Source: Helichrysum umbraculigerum (Eukaryota > Streptophyta > Magnoliopsida > Asterales > Asteraceae). Taken from it: a DNA stretch of 64,000 nt. The stretch is from contig CATIUR010000001.1 of NCBI GenBank assembly GCA_949592205.1, positions 241,540,250 to 241,604,249 on the forward strand, given 5' to 3'. The notes beneath the pieces were generated by a model that was given only the letters and a program-made list of their open reading frames with translations, was not told the DNA's origin and searched no databases. Positions 58,462 through 64,000 of the stretch are shown here, one piece after another. Position 1 is the stretch's first letter. The number at the start of each line of letters is the position of its first letter. A program made the position numbers and the translations under genes.

Positions 58462-59777
58462 CTAGCCGAACAAATCATCATCACTTTCATCATTGCACAT
58501 GTTACTCTCTGGTCGTACAGAAACCTTTTTTTCATCGTCTTTAGCTGGAGGAGCAGCATCCTCTCCTCCAGAATGAATGGAAGAATATGCCCAGGAAGAA
58601 CCCACTTTACTAGACAGTGAATCTCCATACAGGTCATCGTAAATTCCACCTTTTGGAGGAGCCTTGACTCTATTTAGTACTTCTTGTAGTTTATCAGTCA
58701 CTCCTTTTGGAAAAACACCAATTTCCTTTGCAACAGTAGATTCCTTTCCTCTAGGTATGACTGTTGTTTGTACAAGTGATTCATACTTTCCAACAAGACT
58801 ACTACCTTCTTTCACACCCATTGGACCGGGTTCCGTTTCTACATCAGCACCATCAGACACCCCAACAACTTCAACCAGTTCTCCTCCAACTTGATCTCTG
58901 AATGCTACTCGTCTTGCCATCTTAATTCTCTTCGGAGGTCTCTCTATCCTCTCATGACTTACACCCACCGAGCTGGATGCGACTTGAGAATCAGACAGAC
59001 TATGCCGGTTCACAAATGTGTTATAAGCTAATATGGCTTCTTCATCGGATGGGTCAGGGGGTGGGGGTAGATTAATAGTTGTAGGCAATGGAGGAGGGAA
59101 AAGGGCTGCATTATCCTTTCTCAAAAAGTAAACCCTAGTTGAAGCAGCAAAGCGCAAAGATTGTCCCACCTCAAGCTCAACGGGAGAATCCTTGATTAAT
59201 CTCTCATTTGCAACAAAGGTGCCATGTGCAGATCCAAGATCAATTACATATACACTGCAATACAATAATAGAAAACGCCATTTTAACAAAGACAGAAGCA
59301 CACAGGAGGAGGAGGCAGTAAGTAAGCAATATCAGACCTTCCATTTCTATGAGGAACAACAGCAGCGTGTTGGCGTGAGACCGATTGATGATCAAGAACG
59401 AAATCACATGTGTGAAGCTGCCTCCCAAAGATGTGTCTTCGCTTATCAAGATTTATCTTGTCAATAACCTCGCCATCCTTCAAAACATCAAGATAGTAGA
59501 CACCAGGACGGGGTTCGATAGCCCAATCGGGAGGCTGCCAACTAGACTGTCCACCTCCAACTTGCGTACTACTAGATTGCTGTGGACCCAACCCCACATC
59601 TGTGTTTGTATGATCAGTTTTCTGATTAGTAGGAATATCGTGAGGATGATTTTGTTGTGCGGAATGAGAAAGAGCTGGCTGTGTAGTCGGTTTAGTTGTT
59701 GCTGAAGAGTTTGCTACTGCAAAGGGTTCTAAAGTTTGTGCCTTTTTGAAACGGTCAAGACCTGTTCTACCGTACAT
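58462..59777 (-). CDS. FHA-domain protein, NIPP1 (PPP1R8) homologue, two coding exons
   Basis: Minus-strand exons 59338-59777 and 58462-59254, joined by an 83-bp GT-AG intron, encode 410 residues starting MYGRTGLDRFKKAQ. A Thr/Gln/Ser-rich region is followed by the FHA domain at about residues 95-195: PGVYYLDVLKDG, then HIFGRQLHTCDFVLDHQSVS with the phosphothreonine-binding Arg and Ser/Arg-His, then VIDLGSAHGTFVANERL. MARRVAFRD carries an RVxF-type PP1-docking motif (RVAF). The acidic end, NDESDDDLFG, is distinctive. In animals NIPP1 holds PP1 in the nucleus and binds splicing factors; the plant protein likely does similar work (inferred). A CAAAAG-GTACGT donor near 60597 and an acceptor just before the ATG suggest a leader intron. 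Confidence 0.9.
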
Positions 59778-60720
59778 TGCTTTCTTGAAACAAATTCCTT
59801 AAAGGATAACTACTTTTCCACTTAATAATTCACTCTGATTGACGCTGTGCTGAGATGGAAAAAGTTCCAAATAAATCACTACAAGTAAGCTCAATTAGCT
59901 TGATATGTAATGTAAACTAATAAACTATAGCTGTTCTCTTTAGCAAAAAGAAACTAGGGTAACAAGTGAAGCCCTAAACTCTGTTGAAGAACCTAAGTAG
60001 TAGAGTTTAAGGTGTAACATAATCGAGTAGAACAATAATAATAATAATAATAAAAAAATAAAAAAAATGCAAAGCTATTCCCATTACCATTGAAAATCAA
60101 TCAAAAAGATATACGACTACTCCGTATAAATTAAACTCCATTCAAGTCAATTTTAACTTCAAACAACATATATATATATCAATAAGCAGCCTGCAAGATT
60201 GAAATGAGGATAACAGAATTCCATAGAAACAAGGTAATTTTATTTAAGAAACCCTAATTACAGAAGTGTATTTATCAGTACTGATTTTGAATTTGATAAC
60301 CTTGTTTGACCTCAAATATGTGCCCTAATCATGTACACACAGAGCCACAGGTTTTTTATAGTAACTAATTTAAAACCTAGTTTACAAACTCAAAATGTGA
60401 AAAATAAGCAGAAAAATAACCCCAAACACATCAAAACCCTTGGAACACAAAAACCGAATGTAGCTGAAAACGCTAGAAATAACATCATCAAACATCGATG
60501 ATTGTCCAAGTTATGAAAACGATCAGTCAGGTAACGACAGAATGTGTACAATCGTGGGATTAACAATATGTGAAGAAATTGTAAGAAATTTGACGTACCT
60601 TTTGAAAGAAATGAAGAAACGGGTGGGTGTTTCCTTGTTGCCAAAACTGACCGACCTGACCTTTTCTCAGTCCTCGTGGATCCAATCTATGTTAACGGGT
60701 TCACTACTTGAAGGTTAGCT
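59778..60720 (-). promoter_or_regulatory. 5' leader and promoter region of the NIPP1 homologue
   Basis: A probable 5' UTR exon around 60598-60690 ends in CAAAAG-GTACGTC (minus strand). The leader intron would run to the TTTCAAG acceptor about 6 bases before the start codon. This 0.8-kb intron includes a (TAA)n run near 60032-60051. The promoter proper would lie above 60690. Confidence 0.45.
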
Positions 60721-60807
60721 AGCTACTTGGCTCTAAAACAAAAAAATTTATGGCTCTTTTATGCACCATAAATCCATTATGACTTTATTTGTTTATGAAA
60801 ATTTTTA

Positions 60808-61538
60808 GGGTTTATGAACTAGATTGCCAACGTACTTTACTTTTTGTTCCAATGTCACTAATGAACCGGTTTTATTACCAAGGTCGACACCAAACTTTTT
60901 ACTTTTGTCTCAATGTCACCAACGAACTAATTTTATTACCAATGTCGACAACGAACTTGTTAAATATATTTTGAGGTCACCAAAATACTTTTTTTAATAA
61001 GCTACGTTTTGAATTTGTTGATGTGGTGTTGCCATGCATTTCATTTATGTGACCAGACTTCCATGTAAGCTAAACATGTACACGTATGGTTAACTTCATC
61101 TTCTCCGACCGACTAACATGTAATTTTAGGTTACGTTTTTGATAAAAAAAAAAAAAAAGAAGAAGTAGTAATTGCGTTTAGATTCACTGGAAAAGTGGTG
61201 ATTATCGTAAAGCAATAAAAAATTACATGTTATTCGATAGGAGAAGAAGAATTAACCATACATGTACAAGTTTAGCTTACGTGGAAGCCTGGTCACATAA
61301 ATGAAATGCATGGCAACACCACATCAACAAATTCAAAACGTAGCTCGTTAAAAAAAAGGTATTTTGATGACCTCAAACATATTTAACAAGTTCGTTGTCG
61401 ACATTGGTAATAAAATTAGTTCGTTGGTGACATTGAGACAAAAGTAAAAAGTTTGGTGTCGACCTTGGTAATAAAACCGGTTCATTGGTGACATTGGGAC
61501 AAAAAGTAAAGTACGTTGGCGATCTGGTCCATAAACCC
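60808..61538. mobile_element. MULE foldback element (731 bp)
   Basis: Two arms of about 330 bp, nearly perfect inverse copies, around a short A-rich loop at about 61140-61190. Ends are gggtttatgaactag... and its inverse. An exact 9-bp duplication, aaattttta, lies at 60799-60807 and 61539-61547, as made by Mutator-like transposases. No coding capacity. If transcribed it would give a long double-stranded RNA. Confidence 0.9.
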
Positions 61539-61547
61539 AAATTTTTA

Positions 61548-62117
61548 TCTTACAACTAGAGAATCTATTTTGTGTCCATTTATCATTTCTCTTTTTAATG
61601 TCTAAATTAATTTTATGTTAATATTTACGGAGTAATTATTCCGTAAATTATTTGACTCGATAATAATATCAGAAGTTAGATATCCGATTTACCTTTTCAT
61701 TAAGATAAACTAGAGAGGATATTATTACAATTAACTCGAGGTAGAATTTCCGAGTGGTGAGGTTACCGTTGAGGAAAAACATATAATTTCATGTCTCTCT
61801 CTCTTATTAACCGAATACTCAATTTGAATTTTGATCATCTGACTTTAGTAACTTGTCATGGGCTCATGGCCCTATAAACTGAGAATGTTTGAATTACCTT
61901 CGGAATCACCGCGCAACACTTTATCATCATGTGTTACCGTTGCTTAGCATAAATAACCTACTAGTTATTTTGTAGGGCTAATGATGGTTTAGTCCTTCAA
62001 GTTTGAACTTTTTAACATTTTAACTATCTTTCAAGTTCGCGTTGACTTATTGGTTTAACCCTTCAAAGGGTTGTTAAATTAAACCACTAAACTTTTGAAA
62101 GTCACATGATTAAACTC
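61548..62117. other. Gene-free AT-rich DNA
   Basis: No gene. 'agtccttcaagtttgaac' and 'gggttgttaaa...aaccactaaacttttgaaa' at about 61995-62110 look like transposon remnant sequence; nothing firmer can be said. Confidence 0.35.
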
Positions 62118-62125
62118 GATAAAGT

Positions 62126-62832
62126 AGAGATGGGGAATCCTCGAAATTGAAAATCGGGGATGGGAATACCCCTCAAGTCCCTATACCCGTACCCGAACCC
62201 GCACCCGCACCCGCACCCGATGGTGATTTTGTAGGATCCTGAACTCATGCCCGAATTATATATAGTATACAAACATTACATAGCATAAATTGTATACATT
62301 TTTATAGTACAAACTATATATGTATATACTAAAACTCTTGATATTCAAAAATTCTAGCATATTATTATATTTTACCTTTCAATTTCTCAAACCAAAGCTT
62401 TGTATTGTCAAAGTCGTTTTCTCATTCTACTAATATATTACTCAAACTTGTTTCAATTCTTCAATATACCTTGTACATCTTCTTATATCTCTATGTAATA
62501 GTAACTCGATGCCATATTTAATCTTGCAATAAATCATACAAGTTTATATGATATATTTTATTCGTTAATGTTGTCATTTAAGTAGTTTGATTATTTAATT
62601 AAAGTTAAAGTGAGAAGAGAAGATCTTTGGAACAAATGGTTACCCTTGAAAATGGGTATTTCTTTTGGAAACAAAATCCCTAAATACCCGATGGGGGATC
62701 CCCAATCCCCGTATGTGACGGGGATGGGGAAGCAAAATCAATCCTCGCCGAGGATGGGGATGAGGAGTGGAAAACGGGGATGGGGATGGGAAATGAGATT
62801 CCTGTCAATTCCCGCCCCGTTGCCATCCATAT
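62126..62832. mobile_element. hAT-like non-autonomous element (707 bp)
   Basis: An exact 8-bp duplication, gataaagt, lies at 62118-62125 and 62833-62840. Ends agagatgggg and (inverted) ATATGGATGGCAACGGGG are weak inverted repeats. Subterminal regions are GC-rich with (acccgc)n and 'ggggatgggg' words, and the middle is AT-rich. No transposase. The frame at 62610-62834 is an artefact. Confidence 0.75.
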
Positions 62833-62917
62833 GATAAAGTTAGATGAGTAAAATCATTATAGAATATACGCTTAAGGGATAAAACCATCAAACTTCCGAA
62901 GTATAAAGAGTAGATAT

Positions 62918-64000
62918 TGTAACAACCCAGTTTTCAAGGTATTATTTTGGTGTACAATAAAATATACATCTTTTTAATTATAGATCTTTTAATAATAAGA
63001 TATAGTAGGAAACGTAAACAGATGTTCAGTTCCAGACTAAGTAGTATAGAAAATTAAAAGAAATAAAGACACTAATACGTGTCTTCTTCCTGTAACAATT
63101 CAAAACACTTCCAGAACCTCATTTTAACATAGTAAAATCGCAGGAGTCAAGGGGGAGCAAGAATCAATCTTCAAACTTTAAATTAAACTTCAATTCAAGC
63201 TTCAAATCATTGAAATCATCTTCCTCTATCATCCTTAATCATTGTAAGTGTGTTAATTTATTCAAGAACCCTAGAAATTCGGATTTTTAGGGGTTTTAGC
63301 TTATTAGTATGATTTAATCCGAAATTAGGGTTTGTAAATGATTAGTTAGTGTTAGTTTAGCATGTAAATAATGATTAGAATCTCAATTTCATATTAGAAG
63401 TGGTAGATTATGATTTGAGTTCATGGGGTTTCCTATGAATCATGTGAATTAGTTAACTTACAAATATTAAATGTTAATAGATGTTAGTAATATCAAGAAA
63501 GTAGCTTAAATTTATGCTAAAGCTAGTATGTAACTAGTGGGGGAGAAGGGAATTAGATGATTAGTAATTGAAAGTATGATTAGTTATTGATATACGTATT
63601 ATATGTATGTGTATTAGGTGTTAAAGAAGAATTATCATCATTTGATCATCTTATTACAAGTTGTGCTACAAATCAAGGTGAGTTTATGAAATGATTAGAT
63701 CATAATTATGTAAATAGTTGTGATTAGTTTGTTCTTATAACATGATTATGATGAAAGTAAATGATTAGAATGGTTAATGAGTATTAGCCATGAATTGACT
63801 AGAATAGCTAACCAAGGTTAGCTAAGCTTCGATTAGTAGCTAACTCATGTTAGCCAATATTTGATTAGACTAGCTAATTGATATTAGCTAAACAAATGAT
63901 TAGATATGTGCACATATGATTAGAATTGTGAAAGTGGAATTTCAAGAAAAGATAAGTAGTTTCTTTACTTTGCTTATTATTGATTTTATTAATAAAGCAT
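62918..64000 (+). repeat. Start of a Ty3/Gypsy LTR (cut by window edge)
   Basis: Begins TGTAACAACCCAG, like the TGTAACACCCAG start of the LARD LTR. It shares words in the same order: 'cttcaattcaagcttc', 'aaccctagaaattcgg', and 'ccgaaattagggtttg' against the LARD LTR near 27800-27935. Imperfect 'ttagctaac/gattag' repeats occupy about 63790-63900. Its end, and any retrotransposon body, lie to the right. Confidence 0.75.

Noticed and set aside
58664..58894. Ser/Thr-rich plus-strand frame
   Set aside because: Antisense of the NIPP1 second exon.

Overview
This is plant nuclear DNA. Exons are short, introns are GT-AG and AT-rich, and the four recognisable protein genes are typical of flowering plants. 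The gaps are filled with plant-type transposons (Ty3/Gypsy LTR elements, Helitron-like ends, hAT and MULE MITEs, a tRNA-derived SINE, a LINE tail). A eudicot is likely; I cannot name the species from the sequence.

Layout. 1-3172 (minus): 5' part of a Ty3/Gypsy retrotransposon, with LTR, tRNA-Met primer site and an open gag frame that runs off the left edge. 3173-18440: gene-free, with a row of Helitron-like termini, a LINE tail, a hAT-like element, a SINE, a solo LTR with a perfect 5-bp target duplication, CT-rich low-complexity blocks and foldback elements. 18733-25721 (plus): histidine-phosphatase (SixA-like) gene in five exons, with a 5-kb intron full of MITEs. 27138-40360: a four-level nest of transposons. 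40532-43578: another solo LTR (minus). 44126-50432 (plus): alpha/beta-hydrolase gene in about twelve exons. 51179-55713 (minus): MYB-CC transcription factor in six exons. 58462-59777 (minus): NIPP1-type FHA protein. 60808-62832: a 731-bp MULE foldback and a 707-bp hAT-like element. 62918-64000: start of another Gypsy LTR, cut by the window edge.

The four genes have unrelated roles (phosphatase-fold protein, lipase/esterase-fold hydrolase, GARP/MYB-CC regulator, PP1 regulator) and show no sign of working together. The hydrolase and MYB-CC genes are convergent.

The most unusual features are in the transposons. (1) A MITE is split by an LTR-derived element whose two outer ends are both LTR 3' ends in inverted orientation; that element is split by a 10.9-kb non-coding retrotransposon, which is split by a solo LTR. 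The three inner levels have exact 5-bp target duplications (TAACG, ATATG, GTTGA). (2) Several divergent LTRs share one architecture: a cluster of short GC-rich repeats whose sequence differs in each LTR, followed by an intron-like segment with GTGAGT and CAG ends, which in two cases holds tandem repeats. Splice sites, target duplications and reading frames were worked out by eye, without alignment software.
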